Position numbers and translations under genes: made by a program
Notes under the pieces: generated by a model
What the model saw: only the letters and a program-made list of their open reading frames with translations
What the model was told of the DNA's origin: nothing
Databases searched by the model: none
Shown: positions 9,838 to 19,225 of the stretch, piece by piece
How positions within the stretch are numbered: position 1 is the stretch's first letter
Layout of the letters: every line of letters begins with the position of its first letter
From: Glandiceps talaboti
Taxonomy: Eukaryota > Hemichordata > Enteropneusta > Spengelidae
Assembly (NCBI RefSeq): GCF_964340395.1
Contig: NC_135561.1
Location: forward strand, 14,840,461-14,860,460
DNA: 20,000 bases
Reading direction: 5' to 3'

Positions 9838-10157
9838 GTGTAATACATAGATACATATGGATAGATATATAGATACACAGATACATAGATACATAAGCAC
9901 ATATATACATATAGATATATATATGCATACACACTTCATACAATACACAAAGATACATAGATGCATAGATAAATGTACATAGATAGATAGATACACAGAT
10001 ACACAGATGCATATGTACATAAATACATAGTTACATAGATAGACACATACAATACACATCTAGGTAAAAAATGCATAGATACATAGGTACATAGATACAT
10101 AGATACATATATACATAGGTACATGGATACATAGATGCTTAGATACATAGATGTATA
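9838..10157. repeat. Imperfect ATAC/ATAG tetranucleotide tract
   Basis: About 320 bp dominated by TACATAGA-type 8-mers (alternating ATAC and ATAG) with many point changes. It is an old, degraded microsatellite compared with the pure arrays further right. It abuts copy A of the dispersed repeat at 10159. Confidence 0.92.
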
Positions 10158-10158
10158 C

Positions 10159-10300
10159 AAACGAAGCAAATGTGAGATTAAAAAGACGAATATTAAATTC
10201 CCGACAGACTCTCATACAGAGACAGTGAGAATGTAACGAACTCCTAGAAATACGACCTATGCACACACACAAATATACGTCGATACGGATAGACACACAA
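10159..10300. repeat. Dispersed repeat, copy A (short internal CA tract)
   Basis: It shares with 13172-13400 the blocks AAACGAAGCA, GATTAAAAAGACGAATATTA, TCCCGACAGAC, CCTAGAAATAC and TCGATACGGA, in the same order and orientation. Between the last two blocks, copy A has only a short CACACACACA. No coding capacity or terminal inverted repeat is seen. It may be a non-autonomous element or a segmental duplication. Confidence 0.85.
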
Positions 10301-10317
10301 GCAGGCATACAGACAGA

Positions 10318-10341
10318 CATCATGACTGTGGAGTCATGATG
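10318..10341. repeat. Perfect 10-bp inverted repeat at the SINE head
   Basis: CATCATGACT (10318-10327) and AGTCATGATG (10332-10341) are exact reverse complements separated by GTGG, giving a tight hairpin. It straddles the boundary between the tetranucleotide tail of copy A and the tRNA-like head of the SINE. Confidence 0.9.
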
Positions 10342-10710
10342 GGTGAATGCGTGATACGTGGCGTGACCGGCTTGGAATCTACAGGTTGCAGGTTCGAGCC
10401 CCGTCGCTGCCTGCTGTTTCTTTCTGAGTGGCTAAAGTCCTTGGGCAAGATTTGAACCACGACTGTGCCTCAGTCAACACAGCTGTATAATTGGGGACCT
10501 GGTAGGATGTAGGTTGCAATGTGAAGGCTTTAATTCTATGCGCTTAAATGGCTGCAATGGATTGTATGCTCCCCGGGAAGTTGAGGAAGACTAAAGGGCC
10601 GCTGTGCCATTCTGATCAAAGCCAGGGGTAATAATTGTAAAACCTTTGAGCATGGAGTGGGAAAGTGCTATATAAGAACCCAACCCAACATTAGACAGAC
10701 AGACAGACAT
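10342..10710 (+). mobile_element. tRNA-derived SINE with conserved central domain
   Basis: The head resembles a tRNA with Pol III boxes. A-box-like TGGCGTGACCGG (10359-10370) matches 10 of 12 consensus positions, and an exact B box, GGTTCGAGCCC, lies at 10391-10401. The boxes are only 20 nt apart where a tRNA has about 32, so roughly 12 nt has been lost. The middle (about 10437-10510, with GTCCTTGGGCAAGAT, GCCTCAGTC and GACCTGGTAGGATGT) looks like one of the highly conserved SINE domains shared across animals. The closest I can recall is the Meta-domain, but I cannot confirm the class. The tail has AAAGTGCTATATAAGAACC, as in many SINE/LINE 3' ends, and closes in (ACAG)n at 10693-10710. It is non-autonomous, and probably inactive given the box spacing. 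Confidence 0.82.
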
Positions 10711-11805
10711 GTGGCAGAGCAGTTGAGAGAGGTGTTGTACAACGCAGAAGAAAGGGTAAAAAACTGAAAGAGAAGAATGAGAATGACGGGATGATGGTGT
10801 AAACAAACAAACTAGAGAGGGAAGAGAGGGAGTGATACAAACACACATACGAACACTCAAACAATGTTCCATAAAGTTGTCGAAGATGCACTTTTAACTC
10901 GAAGAAAAAGAAAGTATACATATAAATTTCTTTTCAATCCCATAAATGGTTTCCCCTTCTTTGCTTCTCATCAGCTAGGCATGCCTATCTCCAAGTACTT
11001 CGATTATTTATACTTCATTTCAGAAAAGAAGAAGAGCTTTACGCTCAAGGGCTTGAAAAGTGAGGTTTCGCTCATTATTTCTGTAACCCTTGAAAAAGAA
11101 GCACTATCGCGGTATAATACAAATATATATAATGTATATACATGGGAGCGAGAGAAAATCGCTCACGGAGTAAGTATTATTAGGAGAATACTATAATATG
11201 CAAGGACGACATTTTGTTATGTATCTGGTAATAACCTCTTTGTAACACAAGCATCACGTGATTATATAGAGTGTGTTTGAATTATAGGTTCGTGCAACAT
11301 CTATCAATGGTGTTTACGACGATACGAATGAACCACATACGGGGAGGAGAAAGAATCACAGATTGATACCCTGCTGTTATGACAAAAATTGTGAGGCTAA
11401 AAAGTACGTCATAACAGGGGAAAGTAAATGAGAATTTTCTCAGATTCGATTTACGATTTTGTTGATGTGGAAATTACGTTCGTGATTGTTCCATATTTGA
11501 AATATTGTATATAATCTAATCACATATATGATGGACGTCTATAGTTTTCAATCCAATCACGTTGAATTATTTGTATAATGTATCAGGCAATATATACAGA
11601 CAAAAGTAACCAGATGTCAAAAGTCTGGGATTTTTTTTTTATGTTTGCCAGAGATTGTAGTTCTAGTAACTTGCTTCTTTAAAGACTTTCAAGAAAACAT
11701 CATTTTTATAATGAAAATATTTGATTGAAATATTAACTCACACTCTTCATTGTACAGCCAAAGACATATTAAAGAGAAAAATGGATTGACTAACAGGATT
11801 TGCTT
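10711..11805. other. Unique sequence with no supported gene
   Basis: A 110-codon open frame (10864-11196, plus strand) has no domain and AT-driven composition. A 10-bp stem, CTGTTATGAC/GTCATAACAG, lies at 11374-11417 with a 24-nt loop. No exon or RNA gene is called. Confidence 0.5.
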
Positions 11806-12067
11806 AACAGATAGGCAGACAGACAGTCAGTCAACGTCGCTGACAGATAATCACACCGACTAGGCAGACACTCATAAAATGTTAGTCGGATAAACAGATA
11901 GGCAGGCAGATATAGTCAATAGAAAGTGAAATGGGATAGACAGACGGACGGACAGATAGATAGATAGATAGATAGACAGACAGAGAAACATACAGGTTGT
12001 CTGGCTGAAAGGCAGGGATACATACATACATACATACATACATACATACATACATACATACATACAT

Positions 12068-12132
<65 letters not shown>

Positions 12133-12336
12133 TAGATAGATAGACAGAAACATACAGGCTGACTGGCTGAAAGGCAGGAAGACATACATACATACACACA
12201 TACATACATACATACATACATACATACATACATACATACATACATACATACATACATACATACATACATACATACATACATACATGCATGCATGCATGCA
12301 TACATACATACATACATACATACATACATACATACA

Positions 12337-12367
<31 letters not shown>

Positions 12368-12373
12368 TTACAT

Positions 12374-12443
<70 letters not shown>
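11806..12443. repeat. Compound GATA/CATA/CAGA array in a higher-order arrangement
   Basis: After irregular CAGA- and GATA-rich DNA (11806-11954), a unit occurs twice: a (GATA) block, a unique block of about 25 bp containing GAAACATACAGG and CTGGCTGAAAGGCAGG, a (CATA)n block and a (CAGA)n block. The unique block starts at 11985 and 12147, a 162-bp period. CATA spans 12018-12070 in unit 1 and about 12183-12367 in unit 2, where a (CATG)4 interruption lies near 12285-12300. CAGA spans 12070-12132 and 12374-12443. The minus-strand Cys/Met/Tyr/Val and Cys/Leu/Ser/Val open frames up to 195 codons are translations of this array. Confidence 0.95.
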
Positions 12444-13171
12444 TTACAGACATATACAAAATGAATAGTGAAGCAGTGGAATGAATATGAGATGAAATAG
12501 ATGGGGAAGGGATCTGGAGTCAAAGAAATCGACAAATAAGTCAACATAAGAAAGAAATCTAACGCTAACGTTAATGTAACTACGTACTGTGTACATATTA
12601 AGTATAGGAAATTTATATTTACAGTACAGCTACACTCCACTTGTTATTGTACGGTATCATTGGCGATTATTTTATGCTTGGCGATAACATGTCAGGGTTA
12701 CGCACTGATTATTTTTCACTTTTTTTCTCCCGAAGTTTTCCACAAACGTGTAATCGTTAAATCACGCTTATTCATTATACACTTGTCTGTTCATCCCGTC
12801 CCTTCTCTATTCAAGGTCAAATTGTTACTTTCAGAACTAGACCCATATGACAATCAGTGAAAGAGGCGTGTTACCGTGGTTACTAGAAGGTCGTGTTTCT
12901 AATGCGTCTTTTGATACTGTAATTCCTGTTTCTGATATAACCATTAAAGTAACTATATATATATATGTATTGAAGGCCGCTGTCAACTAGACACTCTCAG
13001 AGAGATATTTTATGCACGTCTTTCAGCAAGACGAAATAAAAGCATGTGCCATATTTCGAATGAATATTAATTGGTATTTTAAAAAAGAAAACAGGTTAAT
13101 AAAATGTTATCGATTAGTTAATCAAATTCGTATGTAATGTATGGTTACATTTTCCAGGGCAAATCAAGTAG
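12444..13171. other. Unique sequence between repeat blocks
   Basis: No gene or repeat family is recognised. A short TA tract lies near 12954-12966. A 66-codon plus-strand frame at 12660-12860 has no recognisable features. Confidence 0.5.
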
Positions 13172-13257
13172 AAACGAAGCAGACAGATTAAAAAGACGAA
13201 TATTATACTCCCGACAGACACTGGGACAGTGAAAATGAAACACAATCCTAGAAATAC

Positions 13258-13354
<97 letters not shown>

Positions 13355-13537
13355 TATATATATATATATATGTATGTCGATACGGACAGGCGCACACATA
13401 CTTCTACATACATACATACATACATACATACATACATACATACATACATACATACATACATACATACATACATACATACATACATACATACATACACACA
13501 CATACACGCAGGCAGGCAGGCAACCAGCCAGACAGTC

Positions 13538-13606
<69 letters not shown>

Positions 13607-13607
13607 G
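13172..13607. repeat. Dispersed repeat copy B with expanded CA, TA, CATA and CAGA arrays
   Basis: The left block (13172-13258) matches copy A at 10159. In place of its short CA tract there is (AC)n to 13309, then (AT)n to 13352, CC and (TA)n to 13371. The right block TCGATACGGACAGGC (from 13379) again matches copy A. A (CATA)n array (about 13405-13496) and a (CAGA)n array (about 13536-13607) follow. The long open frames on both strands here are microsatellite artefacts. Confidence 0.92.
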
Positions 13608-14988
13608 GGAAACAGGCAGAAAGCAGGCGGATAGGCACATACTCGCACACATATGTAAAGGTAACCTATTCATACACCGATGTGAATATGTCGATACGGG
13701 TTTTATTGGATGCCTACGCCATGTCGATTGGATACACAGAATAATGAAGAAGACGAACAAATCAGTTGAGAAACTGAATGTACTGTGAATTATATAGGGT
13801 CAACACAGTATCGAAGCACTTATCACAAATGACTTCTGTTAACCGCTCAGTATTCATGTCATAAAAGCATCACGGTTGAAGTCAGTTCATGAAGTTGCAT
13901 CTGAGTGCATCCAACGAGAGATAGACTAACAGCAATCACATTAGTACTTGTCAAGGTCTGACTATTCAATCATCCATCGTTATATATCTGTAATACATTT
14001 TGGTCTTTACGTTTGAAGTAAGACTTGACAACGGATCACCGTTAACTTAAAGTAGCTACCCAGTATCTCTTTTCTGGCAATTTTTTGCTAATATATCTTA
14101 GATGTGTATTGAGCGTTATAATATGGAATATCGTTTGTGGTGGGTTTGAAGTAAAGAGCATTTCAAAGTCGTTAAATGTTCAGTCGAATGCCACGAATCA
14201 ATCTCCTAGAATATCAGATCAATTCAAGCTGCTGGGCATGCGCGATCTTCCGTGTACCTGACCTCGTATTTGCATAGGCAAGGTGACCTTAATTTGCAGA
14301 TGGTTTTTTTTTTCTTTCTATAAGCAATTAAAAACCAAACAGACGAAGAAGACCTTTCATCAAATTATTCATACATTTGTTTCCAAACTGTTCGTAAATA
14401 TACATTTTTTATAAGATCTGTTTATTGAGGCATAAACTTCATTAACACTTCAAGTTTGACTGTGACGAATCCGTTACTTAAAGCACGGTATTTATGGCGG
14501 GAATCGATTGTCGTCTGCTCAATATAAACGTAAATATTCCACGTGTTGTAAAATTAACTTATCACAACTCAGATCTCTTGTAATACGACCCGAAATCCCA
14601 AGACCTATTTGCAAGGATTCGTTGAGCTGTGTAACAAAGCAACGGAGCAATGTGAAGTAATCACGAACAATTTAAATTGGTTATGAGCGTATCCTTGCAG
14701 AACGTGACATTGCAGGGTTCAGTAATATCGGAACATCAAAACACATCTTTACTAAGTAGACAGCCGTGAGCGATCCTGCGCCATAATCTGTAGCGAATTC
14801 GAACAGTTTTTCCTTTGAATACTTCCGATGAATATATCTTATTGCAGATAGATTTGGTCAAATTTCTAAGTGTATATACTTTTTCATAGCATACATCACA
14901 CTAACAACAAAATATAATATGTATAGCATTGGAAATAGACACTATAGGACATGACAGTGTAGAGGTTATTTTTGTTTGTATGTTTTTG
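13608..14988. other. Long unique stretch, no gene recognised
   Basis: About 1.4 kb of AT-rich DNA. TCGATACGG recurs once near 13692, a 9-bp echo of the dispersed repeat. I find no exon with both splice signals and a protein-like frame, although a short upstream exon of the minus-strand BTB/kelch gene could hide here. Confidence 0.45.
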
Positions 14989-15093
14989 TTTTGTTGTTGT
15001 TGTTATTGTTGTTGTTGTTGTTGTTGTTGTTTTAAAAAATGCAACTGAGGGGGAACAAGACTTGATTTGATACTTTTTTTTTTGGGGGGGGGG
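14989..15093. repeat. (TTG)n array and adjacent T10G10 run
   Basis: A near-pure GTT array at 14989-15032 is followed about 40 bp later by T10 (15074-15083) directly joined to G10 (15084-15093) and then TAGTTTTT. The G-run context faintly resembles the C12 context inside the MITE at 997-1302 read in reverse. Confidence 0.88.
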
Positions 15094-15318
15094 TAGTTTT
15101 TGCTGCATATTTTAAAAGGGGTTCGCAGTATTCTACTTACTGAAGCATACTTAACAATCACTTGCAATTGACGAAAGTGTTGCCTGGTATGAGCTATAAC
15201 TTATTAATGATCCGACTCGAATGACGTAATTTTTATACATAAATTAAATGTTTAACCACCATAGAAGGCTAGATTAGACATATTCACTGACCAATTAATT
15301 GATTGAAAATTGATGACA
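15094..15318. other. Unique spacer
   Basis: About 225 bp of AT-rich unique sequence between the T10G10 run and the tetranucleotide cascade. Nothing is recognised. Confidence 0.5.
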
Positions 15319-15468
15319 AAATCAATCAATCAATCAATCAATCAATCAGTCAATCAATTAGTCAGGCAGTTAGTCTGTCAGTCAGTCAGTCAGTAAGTAA
15401 GTAAGTCAATCAATCAGTCAATCAATCAATCAGTAAATATGAATCAATCAATCAATTATTTAAAAAAA

Positions 15469-15533
<65 letters not shown>

Positions 15534-15642
15534 ATCATTCAATCAACCAACCAACCAACCAACCAACCAACCAACCTACCTACCTACCTACCTACCTACC
15601 TACCCACCTACCTATCTACCTATCTATCTATCTATCTCTATC

Positions 15643-15732
<90 letters not shown>
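15319..15732. repeat. Tetranucleotide cascade AATC, AACC, TACC, TATC
   Basis: Blocks of (AATC)n with GTCA and GTAA variants (15319-15541) are followed by (CCAA)n (about 15544-15575), (CTAC)n (about 15576-15618) and (TATC)n (about 15620-15732). Each main block differs from the next by one base, and the 4-bp phase is kept across almost the whole tract, except at a TATCTCTATCTC slip near 15636. The plus-strand open frame (Asn-Gln-Ser-Ile, then Tyr-Leu-Pro-Thr, then Tyr-Leu-Ser-Ile) is not a gene. Confidence 0.95.
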
Positions 15733-15734
<2 letters not shown>

Positions 15735-15846
15735 ACTCATATGATACAGATACTACATTTTACGGTATGAGGTCCTTCAGTATATTAAACTCCATTACAT
15801 ATAATTATTCATTTTCAAAAGACATACCCAATTAATATAGTTTGCT
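15733..15846. other. Spacer between the cascade and the MITE
   Basis: About 115 bp of unique AT-rich sequence. Nothing is recognised. Confidence 0.5.
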
Positions 15847-15850
15847 TTAA

Positions 15851-16196
15851 AGTGGCCATATGGATGAGAATTTGGTATTTATTTTGGATTTTTATTTGAT
15901 AAAACAGCTTCACCATGTTTTTCTACTTGAAAAAATAACGTGAAATAACATATACCAAGTCCATGTTCGTAACTCAATAGACGGCAAAACATTAAACAAT
16001 GTGTAAAATGTTTGTTATTGTACGTACAATAACAAACTTTTTACACTTTTTGCATCTTTTTGCAATGTAGTGAGTTATGAACATGGACTTGGTATATGTT
16101 ATTTCACATTATTTTTTCAAGTATAAAAACATAGTGAAGCTGTTTTATCAAAAAAAAATCCAAAATAAATACCAAATTCTAATCCATATGGCCACT
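15851..16196. mobile_element. Palindromic (foldback) MITE, young copy with TTAA flanks
   Basis: A 346-bp element whose two arms are near-identical reverse complements over their whole length, centred on GTACGTAC (16020-16027). The ends read AGTGGCCATATGGAT on both sides, and TTAA lies immediately outside at 15847-15850 and 16197-16200. Arm motifs include GATAAAACAGCTTCAC and GAAATAACATATACCAAGTC. Near the centre, arm identity falls around 15980-16005. There is no open frame, so it depends on a transposase in trans. TTAA suggests a piggyBac-type source. The same flanks also contain TA, so a Tc1/mariner reading (TA target, ends AAGTGGCC) remains possible. It is the same family as 997-1302, with much better arm identity and therefore probably younger. 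Confidence 0.9.
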
Positions 16197-17036
16197 TTAA
16201 TACTTGTGATTTAGCATACACTATTGGATCGATAGGAACAATAATGTTACCAAGAAGGTTGATTGATTGATTGGCCAATTATTTGTCCCATTAATTCAAA
16301 GCTGTGTGTTGATTGACAGGATAAACAACTACCTATATGAAGGGTGTCGGTATTATATAAGAGATGCCACATTCAAGTTCAACATCATATTGTGCGCATC
16401 TCTATCTATTAAGTGTGAGATTGAATTCACGGGAAAACAACGGCCATGTTTGCTTTGCCTTTGCTGTTGTCATATATTTGTGTTTCTTGCGACTATGAAT
16501 AGAAAAACAAAAACAGAAAGACATCCTACGCAAATTGTTCAATCGATTTGTGTACGTGCTTTAATAAATAGCATCAGTCTCAGAACAGTGTCTATACTAC
16601 TCGGTATAGCTTAGAACGTCTAGTCTATAAGCTACGTAAACAGGTCAATAAATCAACGCCTTGTCCAAGCACGATTACTATGTCTCTGTGTGTGGGGAAA
16701 TCGATGAAATCATGAGCTGATTTTCGACTTACGAGACCTTTGTACGAAATAGGAATGTATTCCATTACCATTAAAAGTTTGATCTAAGGTGTGAGACACT
16801 CTGAGATTGTTTATACGTATCATTTATTAAACAGTGACTTGACGTATGCAATCGAATTGAATTAAAGACATAATCGAATAGCAATGTTTTGCTGCGAGAT
16901 GTTGATTTACGATGCAGTTGTGACGTTTTAAACGTGTTAGTCCAAGTGTTGCGTGATGTACACACACACATATCTACCTACATATCTCAGCACACAACCA
17001 TCTACGTAAGTATTATGTACGTACACATGCATATAT

Positions 17037-17040
<4 letters not shown>
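16197..17040. other. Unique sequence, no supported gene
   Basis: A short GATT repeat lies at 16259-16272. The 115-codon plus-strand frame at 16267-16614 is Cys-rich by chance and shows no domain. On the minus strand, CTCGTAAGT near 16727-16735 could be a 5' splice site, but no convincing exon precedes it. Confidence 0.45.
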
Positions 17041-17071
<31 letters not shown>

Positions 17072-17072
17072 T

Positions 17073-17126
<54 letters not shown>
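17041..17126. repeat. (CA)n-(CATA)-(CAGA)n compound microsatellite
   Basis: CA repeats at 17041-17066 pass through two ATAC units into (CAGA)n at about 17073-17126. The order and strand of the three motifs are the same as at 13259-13607 (where TA is also present). Confidence 0.95.
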
Positions 17127-17129
<3 letters not shown>

Positions 17130-18009
17130 GCCACTGTTTTATATTTTAACTAAACTAATGAAATATAACATTACACAATCCATTGAAATAGGATTTATCA
17201 CTTCTCTAGTACTCTTGTCAAAACCGTTCGTTCTTTTAGTATTGTCAACACATTCCACTGTCAACTCTCATTTCTACCCGAGAACAACTATATTTGACAA
17301 TGCCCTCCTCCTGGGAGTGAAACACACTAGCCACGACCTTGAAATCTGCCATTTTACGAATCTTATAGCTTGTTCAATAAATCAAATGTAAATACATTGG
17401 TCACCTAATATGTTAGTACGGTATTACAACAATTGCCATCGACAGGTAATCTGTCATTCCAGTTATATACCCTCATAGGGGATTTGTCACCTCTCCAGTG
17501 CGCATGTGTACCTGCAGTAGCAATACCATCGAGACCGTACAAACCACACTCGCAATATTGCAAATAAATTTACAATGGGAACCAGTTGACTTGAAACAAA
17601 ATGTGCGGCTCAACAAAAGTCTTAGTTTATAGTCCTGCTCAATAAAAATCTCACTTATAAAACTTTGGTTTATGTTGCTGTTGGCATATATCTTACCAAG
17701 TTTGTTGGAGCTGCCATTATCTTTATATACACTGTAACAACACACATTTTTACAAGCATGTCAGTGAATTAAAATATAAACAAGATTAAATCTAGGGTAC
17801 TTCGATTTTTGGTTCGAAATGTAATAATGTGTCAAGATATTCGTTGAGCTAGCTAAGATTCATCATATTAAAATATTTGTCGAACCACAAATGCAATTGT
17901 TTTGTTTTCTGTTTTCTGATTTTGTTTTTGTTTTCTTTTTTTTATTACACAATTAATTGTTCACAGCTTTTTTTTTTATGTTTGTGCAATGTTAGTGTTT
18001 TTTAATGTT
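17127..18009. other. Unique sequence, no supported gene
   Basis: No domain is visible in the short frames at 17158-17391 (plus) and 17473-17745 (minus). On the minus strand, ATGGCAGCTCCAACAAACTTG runs into GTAAGAT near 17690-17720. This is an ATG with a 5'-splice-site-like sequence, but it is too short to call as an exon. T-rich DNA fills about 17895-17980. Confidence 0.4.
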
Positions 18010-18247
18010 ATTTATTAGTCAGGATCATGGACTAGATTAGTCCCTAGTGGACTATATCCATGGTCCTTACCAGAAACATGCTATCATTTATTACTCAGGC
18101 TCATGGGCTAGATTAGTCCCTAATGGACTATATTCGTGATCTTCACCAGAAACATACTATCATTTATTAGTGAAGATCATGGACTAGATTAGTCCCTAGT
18201 GGACTATATCCATGGTCCTCACCAGAAACATATAATATCATTTATTG
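18010..18247. repeat. 76-bp tandem repeat x3 with hairpin-forming units
   Basis: Units begin ATTTATTA at 18010, 18086 and 18162, and a partial fourth begins at 18240. Each contains GACTAGATTAGTCCCTA or a close variant, followed by GGACTATAT and CCAGAAACAT. Units 1 and 3 fold on themselves: TAGTCC pairs with GGACTA across a CTAGT loop, and GATCATGGA pairs with TCCATGGTC outside a small internal loop. Unit 2 has diverged so that its outer stem is weak. No coding capacity. It could be a small satellite or MITE-derived tandem copies. Confidence 0.92.
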
Positions 18248-18797
18248 TAAACATTGCTTGTAGGTACTGTATTATTAGATATTGTACATATTTAATTATT
18301 TTATCTTACGTGCTCATTTTCTGGCCAAATAAAGTTCAATTCAATGTTCGTAGCAATGTTAGTAAGATTTGCCAAGCAAGACAATACAATTAAAAATAAT
18401 CGTGTTGGTAAGATTTTGGCCGAGGCAGACGAGTATTTGTTTTCACTGACAGGCTGTACGCAAAATAGAATTAGGAGGTTGGGTATTAGGTAAAGGTGAC
18501 AAGGTACCGTGTTTGCCCACATTTTTCACTGGCCCGCTGTGACTCTGTCCACAGTATTAAGTTTCACTGCGCCTTCGTCAAGGTACAGCTGACGGAATTG
18601 CGCCTTTGTGTAAATAAATCGCCTGCTTAATTGTGGATTACGATGGACGTTTTCCGTTATTACTAATGGATAGCTTGAATATAATTATGGTATATCAGGT
18701 AATATGTCTTTTCATCCTGTTAATAACTGTCTACGTGGAAGCAGTTTTGTCAGAGATGTACACAGGGTTCAGAGCTGGTCAAACAACATCATAAAAA
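18248..18797. other. Unique sequence between tandem arrays
   Basis: No gene is recognised. The right part (about 18740-18797) resembles the end of a unit of the array that follows (GCTGGTCAAACAACATCAT compared with GTTGGTGAAACAATGGCAT). Confidence 0.45.
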
Positions 18798-19225
18798 GCT
18801 TTATAATTCCCATGAGGAATCGGTGTCGAATTATATACCCTATCCAGGGTGTGTAATAGAGCATCTGTTCCCACATGTAGGTATCACGTATGGGGTGGTA
18901 AAAAGTTGATGACAAATGGCAAATGGCTTTATAATTCATAAGAGAATAAATGATGCCAAATTAGGAACTTTATCCAAGATAGTATGGCAGCATAAATATG
19001 GAGTGTTAAAAGTTGGTGAAACAATGGCATATATTTGTACAATTCCTAGGGGGTAAAAGATGTAAAAATTAGATACCTTATCTGGGATACAATAAACAAG
19101 CGAAAATACATACATATGTAACGGGGAGTATTCATAGATGGCATACAGCTTTATTAGTTCGGAGTGTGGGTGGGGGTGGTGGTGGGGGTAAAGGATGCTA
19201 AATTAGTTCTCCCATTATAAACGTT
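18798..19225. repeat. Degenerate tandem array, about four units of 106-128 bp
   Basis: Unit starts resembling GCTTTATAATTCC lie at 18798, 18926, about 19032 and 19148. Each is followed by a GATG/TGTC-AAATTA-like block and, in the first three, by a (C/T)TTATC(C/T) (A/G)GG(A/G)T-like block and a GGGGTGGTAAAAAGTT-like block. Spacing varies (128, 106, 116 bp) and units differ widely, so this is an old array. Unit 4 carries a G-rich insertion (TGGGGGTGGTGGTGGGGG). Confidence 0.7.

Noticed and set aside
10350-10410. A tRNA gene
   Set aside because: There is an exact B box, but the A-B spacing is about 12 nt short, there is no cloverleaf, and the sequence continues into a SINE body and tail.
10864-11196. 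110-codon plus-strand frame
   Set aside because: No domain, no signal peptide, AT-driven composition and no splice or promoter context. This length is expected by chance in 20 kb.
11374-11417. 10-bp stem CTGTTATGAC/GTCATAACAG as an RNA gene or terminator
   Set aside because: A single short stem with a 24-nt loop is expected occasionally by chance, and nothing around it supports a function.
11872-12459. 195-codon minus-strand frame rich in Cys, Met, Tyr, Val and Leu-Ser
   Set aside because: It is the direct translation of CATA and CAGA arrays. Three overlapping frames give the same kind of peptide, which is typical of tetranucleotide repeats.
13145-13744. Long frames on both strands (up to 171 codons) with His-Thr, Ile-Tyr and Thr-Asp-Arg-Gln repeats
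   Set aside because: They are fully explained by the CA, TA, CATA and CAGA arrays; there is no non-repeat core.
15439-15744. 101-codon frame with Asn-Gln-Ser-Ile and Tyr-Leu-Ser-Ile repeats
   Set aside because: It is a repeat translation. It is useful only as a display of the preserved 4-bp phase.
16267-16614. 115-codon frame with a Cys cluster
   Set aside because: The cysteines do not form a known zinc or toxin-like spacing, there is no signal peptide, and the frame starts in a GATT repeat.
17690-17720. Upstream exon of the BTB/kelch gene (ATG plus a GTAAGAT donor on the minus strand)
   Set aside because: Only about seven codons and no supporting evidence; several other donor-like sequences occur in the same region.
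18010-18247. CRISPR-like array
   Set aside because: The units repeat along their full length with no unique spacers, and the setting is a eukaryotic genome.
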